Assembly: GCA_043789035.1 (NCBI GenBank)
Contig: JAYWIG010000355.1
Coordinates: 1-23,532, forward strand
Direction: 5' to 3'
DNA length: 23,532 nucleotides
Source: JAYWIG01 sp043789035
GTDB lineage: Bacteria; Pseudomonadota; Gammaproteobacteria; Burkholderiales; Burkholderiaceae_E
Shown one piece after another: positions 7,884 to 15,016 of this stretch. Below the pieces are notes generated by a model that worked only from the letters and a program-made list of their open reading frames with translations, was not told where the DNA came from and did not search any database. Position 1 is the first letter of the stretch. Each line of letters starts with the position of its first letter. The position numbers were made by a program, and so were the translations under genes.

Positions 7884-7933
7884 AAACATCGCAGTGAAAA
7901 CATCGCAATGACAACATCGCAATGACAACATCA
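7878..7933 (+). repeat. Four tandem 14-bp repeats forming a chain of stop-start overlaps
   Basis: Units at 7878-7891 and 7892-7905 (CAGTGAAAACATCG, identical), 7906-7919 (CAATGACAACATCG) and 7920-7933 (same except the last base). Unit 1 contains the stop codon of the polyferredoxin gene, unit 4 the start codon of the chaperone gene. Each unit carries GTGA or ATGA. This gives three mini-ORFs of five codons, at 7880-7897, 7894-7911 and 7908-7925, each overlapping the next start by 4 nt. The third begins with the same four codons (M-T-T-S, last codon TCG against TCA) as the chaperone. Confidence 0.9.
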
Positions 7934-8551
7934 TCAACTAATCATGCGCTTGCAAATGTGCAGCTTTCTAAGTCCGTTGCCAAGCATTTGCTGTCTGATG
8001 AAGACACGGCTCGGGCTAATTGGTATTCGTGGTTTGCAGCCATCTGGCTCAACGCGCCGACAACAGAGCAAATTGCTGCGTGGCAGCAAAGTCTAAATGA
8101 CGAAGATACCTCCGATTTGGGAATCTCGTGGAATTTAGTTGTACGTCGCGCTACAGAATTAGGTGCGCTTGCGATTCAAGCAGAGTACGATTCAATTTTT
8201 GTAAGTGTTGGTAAGCCAGAGATATTTCCCAATGCGTCTTTTCACCTCACCGGTTTTCTGCATGAAAAGCCTCTGGTGGAAATTCGACAGCGTATGCAAG
8301 AGCTTGACCTAGGCGGTTTTGAGATTGCGCTGACTGAAGATCATCTTGGTTTGCTGTGCACAACAATGCGCGAGTTAATTGCGATGAACTCGACAGGACA
8401 AGTTGAGTTTTTACAAGACTTCATCGCCTCTTGGGCTGATAGTTTTGTAAGTGCGATTGATGTAAGTGTCCGAGCTGATTTTTATAAGACAGTTGCACAA
8501 CTCTGGCAGGTTTTTTTGGCCGTCGAAGTGCAAGCTTTTGATTTTGAATAG
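7922..8551 (+). CDS. TorD/DmsD-like cytoplasmic chaperone for the formate dehydrogenase
   Basis: A 209-aa mostly helical protein of the TorD/DmsD redox-enzyme chaperone type, which binds the Tat signal peptide of a molybdoenzyme and holds it in the cytoplasm until its cofactor is in place. Seen: an N-terminal helical part with WYSWFAAIWLNAP, then EYDSIFVSVGK and SFHLTGFLHEKPLVEIRQRM, followed by EDHLGLLCTTMREL; TorD relatives have matching EY..LF, Y.S.Y and EDH..... segments. The expected client is the Tat-exported alpha subunit two genes downstream. The ATG at 7922 lies in the fourth 14-bp repeat; upstream GTG/ATG codons in the earlier repeats are closed by stops after five codons. It has no ribosome site of its own, which suggests coupled translation. 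Confidence 0.82.
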   Translation: MTTSSTNHALANVQLSKSVAKHLLSDEDTARANWYSWFAAIWLNAPTTEQIAAWQQSLNDEDTSDLGISWNLVVRRATELGALAIQAEYDSIFVSVGKPEIFPNASFHLTGFLHEKPLVEIRQRMQELDLGGFEIALTEDHLGLLCTTMRELIAMNSTGQVEFLQDFIASWADSFVSAIDVSVRADFYKTVAQLWQVFLAVEVQAFDFE

Positions 8552-8569
8552 TTAACGAGGAGTGAGTAG

Positions 8570-8794
8570 ATGAGTGATAAAAACGAAAAGCAGCCTAATC
8601 AACAAAATCAGGTCGTTCGTCGCCGTGGATTTCTCGCTGGAGCAGCAACTGCAGGTGCCGCAGGTGCTGCTGTTGTTGCGACTGGCGTGCTCTCAAATAA
8701 AAGCACCGTTGATGTTGCAAAAGACGAGAATGCCTCGAAAGGCTATCAAGTCTCTGAGCATGTGCGTCGCTACTATCGCACTACCACCGTTTAG
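8570..8794 (+). CDS. Small Tat-signal protein of the formate dehydrogenase operon (FdhX-like)
   Basis: A 74-aa protein of the kind named formate dehydrogenase region Tat-target protein. Residues 18-20 are a twin-arginine motif (RRRGFLAG), followed by a hydrophobic Ala/Gly-rich segment to about residue 42, and a short conserved tail GYQVSEHVRRYYRTT. The ATG has a strong GAGGAG ribosome site upstream. It lies between the chaperone and the alpha subunit, as in other Burkholderiales clusters. Its role is not known; it may be exported with, or help export, the enzyme. The uncleaved hydrophobic segment might also serve as a membrane anchor. Confidence 0.85.
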   Translation: MSDKNEKQPNQQNQVVRRRGFLAGAATAGAAGAAVVATGVLSNKSTVDVAKDENASKGYQVSEHVRRYYRTTTV

Positions 8795-8825
8795 TTCCTG
8801 ACCAAAGCATCCTGGAGAAAAAAAG

Positions 8826-11810
8826 ATGTTGCTACAAAGAAAATCTTCTACGACTCAAAGTGTTCATGCCGCAGCTGCCGGTGCGCTAAACAATGCTTTG
8901 GGTGAGAGCGCGATACGCGGTGTTCAATCAAGCATTGCCTCTGGTTTGGCAAAAACCATGGACAGACGGAGCTTTCTGAAGCGCTCTGGCGTGGGCGCTG
9001 GTGCAGGTGCGATTGTTGCTGGTGGTGTCGCGCTACCAGCAATGGACAAGGTCCAGGCGCAAGAGGCTAAGAAAGTTGAAATTAAGCGCACTATCTGTAC
9101 CCATTGCTCAGTGGGTTGTGCCATTGACGCTGTTGTTGAAAACGGCGTTTGGGTTCGTCAAGAACCAGTGTTCGATTCGCCAATTAACCTCGGAGCGCAT
9201 TGCGCTAAAGGTGCTGCGATTCGTGAACACGGCCACGGCGAATATCGTCTGAAAAAACCAATGAAATTAGTGGCTGGTAAGTACGTAGCCATTAGCTGGG
9301 AACAAGCGTTAACCGAGATTAGCGCTCGCTTGCTTGAATTGCGCAAAACCTCTGGCCCAGACTCTGTGTTCTGGGTGGGTTCATCGAAACACAATAACGA
9401 GCAAGCCTTTTTATTGCGTAAGTTCGTGAGCTTCTTCGGCACAAATAACTGTGACCACCAAGCACGTATTTGCCACTCAACGACGGTTGCCGGTGTAGCC
9501 AATACTTGGGGCTACGGCGCCATGACGAATTCGTACAACGATATGCAAAACACCAAGTGTGCAATGTATATCGGCTCTAATGCAGCTGAGGCTCACCCAG
9601 TTTCAATGTTGCATATGCTTCATGCTAAGGAAACCGGCGCGAAAATGATTGTGGTCGACCCACGTTTCACCCGCACAGCCGCTAAGGCCGATGAATATAT
9701 TCGGCTTCGCTCAGGTTCTGATATCGCGTTTTTGTTCGGCATGATGCATCACATCTTTAAAAACGGATGGGAAGATAAGAAGTACATCAACGACCGTGTT
9801 TACGGTATGGATAAAGTACGCGAAGAAGCCTTGACTAAATGGACGCCTGATAAAGTTGAAGAGGTTTGCGGTGTGCCAGAAGCGCAAGTCTTCAAGGCAG
9901 CTGAAATGATGGCGAAAAATCGCCCATCAACGGTTGTTTGGTGTATGGGCCAAACTCAACACACCACCGGTAATGCAATTGTTCGTGCCTCTTGCTTGTT
10001 GCAACTTTGCTTAGGTAATGTTGGCGTATCTGGCGGCGGGACTAATATTTTCCGAGGTCACGATAATGTGCAGGGCGCAACCGACGTCGGCCCGAATCCG
10101 GATTCGTTGCCAGGCTACTATGGTCTAGCGGCTGGTGCTTGGAAACACTTTGCCAACACCTGGGGTGTTGATTATGAGTGGATTAAAGCTCAGTTCGCTC
10201 CCGGCATGATGGAGAAGTCTGGTACAACCGTATCGCGCTGGGTTGACGGCGTTCTCACGCCAAACGAGACCATCGATCAAGATTCGACCTTGAAGGCTAT
10301 GGTGTTTTGGGGCCATGCTCCAAACTCACAGACGCGTGGTTTAAACATGAAGCAAGCGTTCGACAAGCTTGATTTGTTGGTGGTCGTCGACCCTTATCCG
10401 TCGGCCACCGCTGCTATGGCAGCAATGCCAAGTGATGACAAAGAAGCGGCGAACCCAAATCGCGCGGTATATCTCTTACCTGCAGCATCGCAGTTTGAAA
10501 CTTCAGGTTCTTGCACAGCATCGAATCGCTCAATTCAATGGCGTGAGAAAGTCATAGAGCCGCTTTTCGAATCGATGCCTGACCACACCCTAATGCAGCA
10601 GTTTGCTGATCGTTTAGGCTTTGGCGATAAGCTGTCGAAGAACTACAAACTCACTAGCTTTAAGATGCACGGCGTTGACTGGAAAGAGCCAGAGCCAGAA
10701 TCAATCTTGCGTGAAATCAATAAATCCGTTTGGACGATTGGTTACACGGGGCAAACACCTGAGCGGCTGAAGCTTCACATGAAGAACATGAACACGTTCG
10801 ATGTGAAAACCTTGCGCGCTAAAGGTGGCCCGTGCGATGGTGATTATTTCGGTTTGCCATGGCCTTGCTACGGTACTGCAGACTTGAAGCATCCAGGCTC
10901 ACCTAACTTGTATGACACCAGCAAACACGTTATGGAAGGCGGTGGTAACTTCCGCGCTAACTTTGGTGTTGAACGTGAAGGCGTTTCATTGTTGGCCGAA
11001 GACGGTTCACATTCTATAGGTGCTGACTTGACCACTGGCTACCCCGAATTCGATCACATCTTGCTGAAGAAACTCGGCTGGTGGGATGAGCTTACCGAAG
11101 ACGAAAAGAAAAAAGCCGAAGGCAAAAACTGGAAAACAGATTCCTCCGGCGGCATTATTCGTGTCGCAATGAAGGTTCACGGCTGCCATCCATTCGGCAA
11201 TGCGAAAGCTCGCGCAGTGGTGTGGAACTTCCCAGATCCTGTGCCAATTCATCGCGAGCCATTGTTTGGTAATCGCCCTGATTTGATGGCTAAATATCCG
11301 ACCCATGAGGATAGAAAAACATTCTGGCGCTTACCGACTTTGTATAAGTCGATTCAGCAAAAGAACATTGCCGATAAGGTACATGAGAAGTTCCCAATCG
11401 TGCTTACTTCAGGGCGTTTGGTTGAGTATGAAGGTGGCGGCGAGGAAACTCGTTCGAACCCGTGGTTAGCTGAATTGCAACAAGAGTCGTTTGTTGAATT
11501 GAATCCGAAAGCTGCTAACGATAGAGGTATTCGCAACGGCGAGTATGTTTATCTGAAATCGCCGACCGGTGCCAAGATAAAAGTTAAAGCAATGGTCACA
11601 GAACGCGTTGGTCCAGATACGGCATTTATGCCATTCCACTTCTCAGGATGGTGGCAGGGCAAAGACATCAAAGAGTTCTATCCAGATGGCGCTGCACCAA
11701 TCGTGCGCGGTGAAGCTGTGAATACAGCAACGACCTATGGTTATGACTCTGTGACGATGATGCAAGAGTCAAAAACCACCGTTTGCCAAATCGAAAAGAT
11801 TTCGGCCTAA
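8826..11810 (+). CDS. fdhA: Formate dehydrogenase alpha (catalytic) subunit, Tat-exported, cysteine type
   Basis: The 994-aa catalytic subunit oxidises formate to CO2 at a bis-MGD cofactor and belongs to the DMSO-reductase family. A Tat signal (RRSFLKR, residues 47-53, then a hydrophobic stretch to about 75) sits behind an unusually long 46-residue leader; the upstream ATG is kept because GGAG precedes it and the later Met45 has none. The [4Fe-4S] ligands are Cys91, Cys94, Cys98 and Cys126. The metal ligand is Cys216, followed by His217 (ARICHSTTVAG), where E. coli FDH-N has selenocysteine. Further family motifs: SGGGTNIFRGHDNVQGATD in the middle and the MGD-binding LTSGRLVEYEGGG near residue 860. 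Exported with the beta subunit and held by the cytochrome b subunit, it should face the periplasm. Confidence 0.95.
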   Translation: MLLQRKSSTTQSVHAAAAGALNNALGESAIRGVQSSIASGLAKTMDRRSFLKRSGVGAGAGAIVAGGVALPAMDKVQAQEAKKVEIKRTICTHCSVGCAIDAVVENGVWVRQEPVFDSPINLGAHCAKGAAIREHGHGEYRLKKPMKLVAGKYVAISWEQALTEISARLLELRKTSGPDSVFWVGSSKHNNEQAFLLRKFVSFFGTNNCDHQARICHSTTVAGVANTWGYGAMTNSYNDMQNTKCAMYIGSNAAEAHPVSMLHMLHAKETGAKMIVVDPRFTRTAAKADEYIRLRSGSDIAFLFGMMHHIFKNGWEDKKYINDRVYGMDKVREEALTKWTPDKVEEVCGVPEAQVFKAAEMMAKNRPSTVVWCMGQTQHTTGNAIVRASCLLQLCLGNVGVSGGGTNIFRGHDNVQGATDVGPNPDSLPGYYGLAAGAWKHFANTWGVDYEWIKAQFAPGMMEKSGTTVSRWVDGVLTPNETIDQDSTLKAMVFWGHAPNSQTRGLNMKQAFDKLDLLVVVDPYPSATAAMAAMPSDDKEAANPNRAVYLLPAASQFETSGSCTASNRSIQWREKVIEPLFESMPDHTLMQQFADRLGFGDKLSKNYKLTSFKMHGVDWKEPEPESILREINKSVWTIGYTGQTPERLKLHMKNMNTFDVKTLRAKGGPCDGDYFGLPWPCYGTADLKHPGSPNLYDTSKHVMEGGGNFRANFGVEREGVSLLAEDGSHSIGADLTTGYPEFDHILLKKLGWWDELTEDEKKKAEGKNWKTDSSGGIIRVAMKVHGCHPFGNAKARAVVWNFPDPVPIHREPLFGNRPDLMAKYPTHEDRKTFWRLPTLYKSIQQKNIADKVHEKFPIVLTSGRLVEYEGGGEETRSNPWLAELQQESFVELNPKAANDRGIRNGEYVYLKSPTGAKIKVKAMVTERVGPDTAFMPFHFSGWWQGKDIKEFYPDGAAPIVRGEAVNTATTYGYDSVTMMQESKTTVCQIEKISA

Positions 11811-11837
11811 GAAGTAAAAAAGAATAGGAGAAAAATA

Positions 11838-12470
11838 ATGGCACGGATGAAATTTGTATGTGATGCTGAGCGCTGTATCGAGTGCAACGGCTGTGTGACT
11901 GCGTGTAAGCAAGAGCATGATGTACCTTGGGGCGTGAATCGCCGTCGCGTTGTAACGGTAAATGACGGCGTTCCAGGCGAGCGCTCGATTTCAGTGGCTT
12001 GTATGCATTGCTCGGATGCCCCTTGTATGGCGGTATGCCCAGTGGATTGTTTTTATCGCACAGACGAAGGCGTTGTACTTCACGATAAAGATTTGTGTAT
12101 TGGTTGCGGTTATTGCTTTTATGCTTGCCCATTTGGTGCGCCTCAGTTCCCTCAAGCGGGAGCCTTTGGTATGCGCGGCAAGATGGACAAGTGTACATTC
12201 TGTGCAGGTGGCCCGGAGAAAGATAATTCAGAGGCTGAGTTTAAAAAGTATGGTCGTAATCGTTTGGCCGAAGGTAAGCTTCCTGCGTGCGCAGAGATGT
12301 GTTCAACCAAAGCCTTGCTCGGCGGCGACGGCGATGTGATTGCAGATATCTACCGTAATCGCGTATTGAAGCGCGGCAAGGGTGCTGAAGTTTGGGGTTG
12401 GGGTACTGCGTATGGCCCTGGCCCGAATAAAGGCGGTGCGCCGGCTGCTCAACCCGCAACTAAAGGCTAA
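11838..12470 (+). CDS. fdhB: Formate dehydrogenase beta subunit (four [4Fe-4S] clusters)
   Basis: This 210-aa electron-transfer subunit carries electrons from the alpha subunit to the cytochrome b. Sixteen cysteines fall in four groups: CIECNGCVTAC (10-22 region), CMHCSDAPCMAVCP, CIGCGYCFYACP, and CTFC with CAEMC, the standard pattern of FdnH/FdoH/DmsB-type subunits. It lacks the C-terminal membrane helix of E. coli FdnH (that protein is about 290 aa), ending instead in a short Gly/Pro/Ala-rich tail, so it must dock to the gamma subunit without its own anchor. It has no signal peptide and presumably hitchhikes through Tat with the alpha subunit. AGGAG lies 9 nt before the ATG. The operon context makes the assignment firm. 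Confidence 0.94.
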   Translation: MARMKFVCDAERCIECNGCVTACKQEHDVPWGVNRRRVVTVNDGVPGERSISVACMHCSDAPCMAVCPVDCFYRTDEGVVLHDKDLCIGCGYCFYACPFGAPQFPQAGAFGMRGKMDKCTFCAGGPEKDNSEAEFKKYGRNRLAEGKLPACAEMCSTKALLGGDGDVIADIYRNRVLKRGKGAEVWGWGTAYGPGPNKGGAPAAQPATKG

Positions 12471-12476
12471 CGGACC

Positions 12477-12695
12477 ATGAAAACTAGTAAATTAGCGTTG
12501 GTTGTTGGCCTAGTTGTGTCTAGCGCTGCATTGCTTGGATGCGGAGAGAAAAGCGGCGTCCAAGAGTCTGCAGGTCGTTATCAGGGCAAACCAGACGCCA
12601 AGCCCTGGGAGACTGTCGGTAAGGACAAAGCTGCATGGGAAGCGCAGATCAAAGCGCGTGCTCAGAACCAAAACGAGTACACCCGTACTGAATAA
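12477..12695 (+). CDS. Small lipoprotein between the beta and gamma subunit genes
   Basis: A 72-aa protein with a lipoprotein signal peptide: Lys-containing start, hydrophobic core, and lipobox LLGC with the lipidated Cys at residue 22. The mature part is only about 50 residues, polar, with GRYQGKPDAKPWE and KAAWEAQIKARAQNQNEYTRTE. Similar small proteins occupy this place in other Burkholderiales formate dehydrogenase operons, but no function is known to me. The first 6 nt after the beta stop separate the genes, so it is co-translated. Its position suggests an accessory part of the periplasmic complex; this is inference. Confidence 0.75.
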   Translation: MKTSKLALVVGLVVSSAALLGCGEKSGVQESAGRYQGKPDAKPWETVGKDKAAWEAQIKARAQNQNEYTRTE

Positions 12696-12713
12696 AGCTG
12701 AGGACACTCTATC

Positions 12714-13835
12714 GTGATTCGTATTGTAAAAAGTCTTACGCTGGCGCTACTTGCCAGCAGCAGCTTGCTGGTTGGGGCTCAACAAGCACCGGCAGCTGCA
12801 GCACCGTCAACGCCTACGGTTCCGGCAGTAACGCCCAGTGCCGGCCCTGCATCGATGAACATCTTCGATGTGCCAAAAGCGGCAAAAGAGCAGCAAGAAC
12901 GGCAAATCACCCAGCCCGGAAACAATGCTCCAGTTTGGCGAGAAGTAAATTCGGGCACGCCTTTTTATACCAGTATCCCCGGTAAACAAAACGGCGTATT
13001 GGTTCAGAAAGAGGGCCAACAGTGGCGCTTGTTGCGTAATGGGCCCGTAACTCAATATGGTGGTTGGGGCCTAGTTGCTGTTTTGTTAGCAATTAGCGCG
13101 TTCTATTTAATGCGGGGCCAAATCAAACTAAAAGAAAAGCGCACCGGCCTGATGATTGAGCGCTTTACGTTTATGGAGCGTGCAATTCACTGGACGAATG
13201 CTGCGGCATTCGTTACTTTGGCGATTACCGGAATTATGATGCTATTCGGTAAGCATTTTGTGTTGCCGGTTCTTGGGCATACGCTGTTTTCGTGGATAGC
13301 TATCGTAAGTAAAACAACCCACAACTTTATCGGCCCTTTGTTTTCGGCAACAACCGTCGCAATTTTCTTGGTATTCGTGAAAGATAACTTCCCGAAAGCT
13401 TACGACTTGAAATGGATAACGGGGGCGGGTGGTTTGTTCAATGACAAACACATCCCGAGTGGTCGTTTCAATGCTGGTGAGAAGCTCGTATTTTGGGGCG
13501 GAGTGGTAGTGCTTGGCATTATCGTCACGGTGACAGGTTTTCAGCTGAACTTTATGCCGCCAACTTTCGATACCGTACCTGCTGATATGCATTGGAACTG
13601 GACGTGGCACGTTGTTGCCGCGATAGGTTTTATGGCCATGATAGGCGGGCATATTTACATCGGCACCTTAGGTATGGAAGGAGCACTGGATGCGATGAAA
13701 ACAGGGCAAGTTGACGACGCTTGGGCCAAAGAGCATCACGAGCATTGGTATGACGAAGTAAAGGCCGGGAAAATTCCTCGCAATAGAACTTCGCCGGGTA
13801 AAAACTTGGTGACTCAAGTTGCCTCGTCAAAATAA
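12714..13835 (+). CDS. Formate dehydrogenase gamma subunit (cytochrome b556)
   Basis: A 373-aa di-haem membrane subunit (FdnI/FdoI family) that anchors the enzyme and passes electrons to quinone. It has an extension absent from the E. coli protein (about 215 aa): a cleavable-looking signal (to about residue 25), a Pro/Ala-rich linker, a periplasmic stretch of about 70 residues, and an extra membrane helix (WGLVAVLLAISAFYLM, near 115-130). Four cytochrome helices follow, with haem-ligand candidates in RAIHWTNAAAF, KTTHNFIGPLF, TWHVVAAIGF and GGHIYIGTLGM. The start is a GTG at 12714 with AGGA 9-10 nt upstream. Such extended forms are usual in Burkholderiales. Assignment is firm. Confidence 0.93.
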   Translation: MIRIVKSLTLALLASSSLLVGAQQAPAAAAPSTPTVPAVTPSAGPASMNIFDVPKAAKEQQERQITQPGNNAPVWREVNSGTPFYTSIPGKQNGVLVQKEGQQWRLLRNGPVTQYGGWGLVAVLLAISAFYLMRGQIKLKEKRTGLMIERFTFMERAIHWTNAAAFVTLAITGIMMLFGKHFVLPVLGHTLFSWIAIVSKTTHNFIGPLFSATTVAIFLVFVKDNFPKAYDLKWITGAGGLFNDKHIPSGRFNAGEKLVFWGGVVVLGIIVTVTGFQLNFMPPTFDTVPADMHWNWTWHVVAAIGFMAMIGGHIYIGTLGMEGALDAMKTGQVDDAWAKEHHEHWYDEVKAGKIPRNRTSPGKNLVTQVASSK

Positions 13836-13866
13836 CCAATCAAGACGAAATAGAAGGATGTAAATA

Positions 13867-14205
13867 ATGAAAACAACTATTCACGCTTTGGCAATATCCC
13901 TAGGTTTGTCCTTAAGCTTGATGGCAGCGCCAATTCAGGCTAAGCTTCCTGCTCCATCAGCTGACGCGAAAGCTAAAGCGGAGGAGGCTAAAGTTAAAGC
14001 TGCTGAAACCGCTAAGGTAGAGGCGGATCTTTTAGCGAAGTACCAAGACGGTGTTGCGTCGAAATACGCGGTGAAGTTGAAGGCCGAGGGAAAAGAGTTT
14101 AAACCTACTCCCACTGCTTCTCCCGCGCCTACACCAGTTGCCGCTCCTGTAGCTGCAGCCCCCGCTGCTGCTGCCGTAGCTCCCGCTGCCGCACCTAAAA
14201 AATAA
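13867..14205 (+). CDS. Exported Ala/Lys/Pro-rich small protein
   Basis: A 112-aa protein with a clear Sec signal peptide ending PIQA-KLPAPS near residue 25. The mature part begins with a charged helical stretch rich in Ala, Lys and Glu (roughly 25-75) and ends in a Pro/Ala-rich tail with repeated AAP. Proteins beginning KLPAPS with the same composition occur in other Burkholderiales beside formate dehydrogenase genes, but the function is unknown. AGAAGGA lies upstream of the ATG. There are no cysteines, so it is not a cytochrome or iron-sulfur protein. The tail might attach it to peptidoglycan or outer membrane; this is a guess. Confidence 0.7.
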   Translation: MKTTIHALAISLGLSLSLMAAPIQAKLPAPSADAKAKAEEAKVKAAETAKVEADLLAKYQDGVASKYAVKLKAEGKEFKPTPTASPAPTPVAAPVAAAPAAAAVAPAAAPKK

Positions 14206-14225
14206 CATTATTAAAAGGCTTTGAA

Positions 14226-14645
14226 ATGAAATTTAAACTAGCGTTGGCTTCGGCCATTTGCGCAATTGGTTTAGCTGGCTGCGCCTCATCAGGTATGCAG
14301 ACGCCTAGTCAGCAAGTGTTTTTCGTTGGCATCGCTGACGGCGCCGTTGTGTCCTCACCAGTAAAAGTGAAATTCGGTGTGACAGGCTTAACTGTAAAAC
14401 CTGCGCTTGAAGATATTGAGAACAAAAACGCTGGGCATCATCATTTACTTGTGAACCTAGATTCGTTAGCAGAAGGCCAAGCCATTCCGTTTACAGATCA
14501 ACACATTCATTTTGGCAAAGGTCAAACCGAAGCCGATGTGATCCTGCCTCCAGGCCGCTATAAGTTAACTATGCAGTTTGCCAATGGTGCGCATGTGTCA
14601 TACGGAAAACGGCTTTCACAAACTATTTCGATTACTGTTCGGTAA
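14226..14645 (+). CDS. DUF4399 lipoprotein
   Basis: A 139-aa predicted lipoprotein (signal peptide with lipobox LAGC, Cys at residue 19) carrying a DUF4399 domain. Family features seen: VFFVGIADGAVVSSPVKVKFGV at the start (read as two adjoining strands), the His-rich KNAGHHHLLVN and DQHIHFGKGQTE segments, and LPPGRYKLTMQFANGAHVSYG near the end. The clustered histidines suggest metal binding in the periplasm, but no reaction is established for the family. It is the last gene of the formate dehydrogenase operon, 20 nt after the previous gene, and converges on the DUF1294 gene with 2 nt between stop codons. No intrinsic terminator was found directly after it. Confidence 0.82.
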   Translation: MKFKLALASAICAIGLAGCASSGMQTPSQQVFFVGIADGAVVSSPVKVKFGVTGLTVKPALEDIENKNAGHHHLLVNLDSLAEGQAIPFTDQHIHFGKGQTEADVILPPGRYKLTMQFANGAHVSYGKRLSQTISITVR

Positions 14646-14647
14646 GT

Positions 14648-14998
14648 TCAGTTTATATGGTTTTTTGTGTAAGGTTCACGGAAATGGAGCCAATAGAACC
14701 CTAAAAGTACGCCAACGTTCACCAACACGGTTAGCCAAAAAATAATAAGAAAAGTTGGCTTTGAAAATTTGTGTCGTAATCGCTTCTGAGTAATCAGTGC
14801 TTCTGGCCAACCGCAGAGAAGGCCAACCAACCAAAGGGTTTGTTCAGATACTCTTCGATGTTGATTGATAGCGGCCTGCTTATCTTTTGCATAAAGCAAG
14901 AAGGCAAGACTGATCATCAGAAGATAACTGGCGATAATAAAGATGTAGCGGTTCCATAAAGAAAAACCTCCGCAGCGGGAGGCTTTTACTAGGCACAT
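14648..14998 (-). CDS. DUF1294 membrane protein
   Basis: A 116-aa frame with two or three membrane helices (YIFIIASYLLMISLAFLL, LWLVGLLCGWPEA and LIIFWLTVLVNVGVLLGFYWL) and the DUF1294 core YAKDKQAA...RRVSEQTL and KRLRHKFSKPTF. The family is of unknown function. The start is doubtful: the ATG at 14998 has no ribosome site and the first 14 codons run through the rne terminator hairpin. The only other in-frame ATG (14917, Met28) would cut the first helix. A well-placed GGAGG lies before an ATG at 14957-14955 that is out of frame by one base. It follows rne on the same strand. Confidence 0.72.
   Translation of the reverse strand: MCLVKASRCGGFSLWNRYIFIIASYLLMISLAFLLYAKDKQAAINQHRRVSEQTLWLVGLLCGWPEALITQKRLRHKFSKPTFLIIFWLTVLVNVGVLLGFYWLHFREPYTKNHIN
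14962..14988 (-). terminator. Intrinsic terminator of rne
   Basis: Read on the minus strand, AAAAGCCTCC, a CGCTGC loop and GGAGGTTTTT form a stem of 10 pairs (one G-T) ending in a T-run. It starts about 30 nt after the rne stop codon. The hairpin is also a plausible terminator in the other direction. It overlaps the proposed 5' end of the DUF1294 frame. Confidence 0.8.
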
Positions 14999-15016
14999 CG
15001 AGTACTGATGACTTCT

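Noticed and set aside
9460..9480. Selenocysteine in the formate dehydrogenase alpha subunit
   Set aside because: The codon at the metal-ligand position is TGC (Cys216), and no in-frame TGA occurs in the gene.
11668..12198. 176-codon minus-strand frame opposite the ends of the alpha and beta subunit genes
   Set aside because: It spans two firmly identified genes and an intergenic gap and has no motifs.
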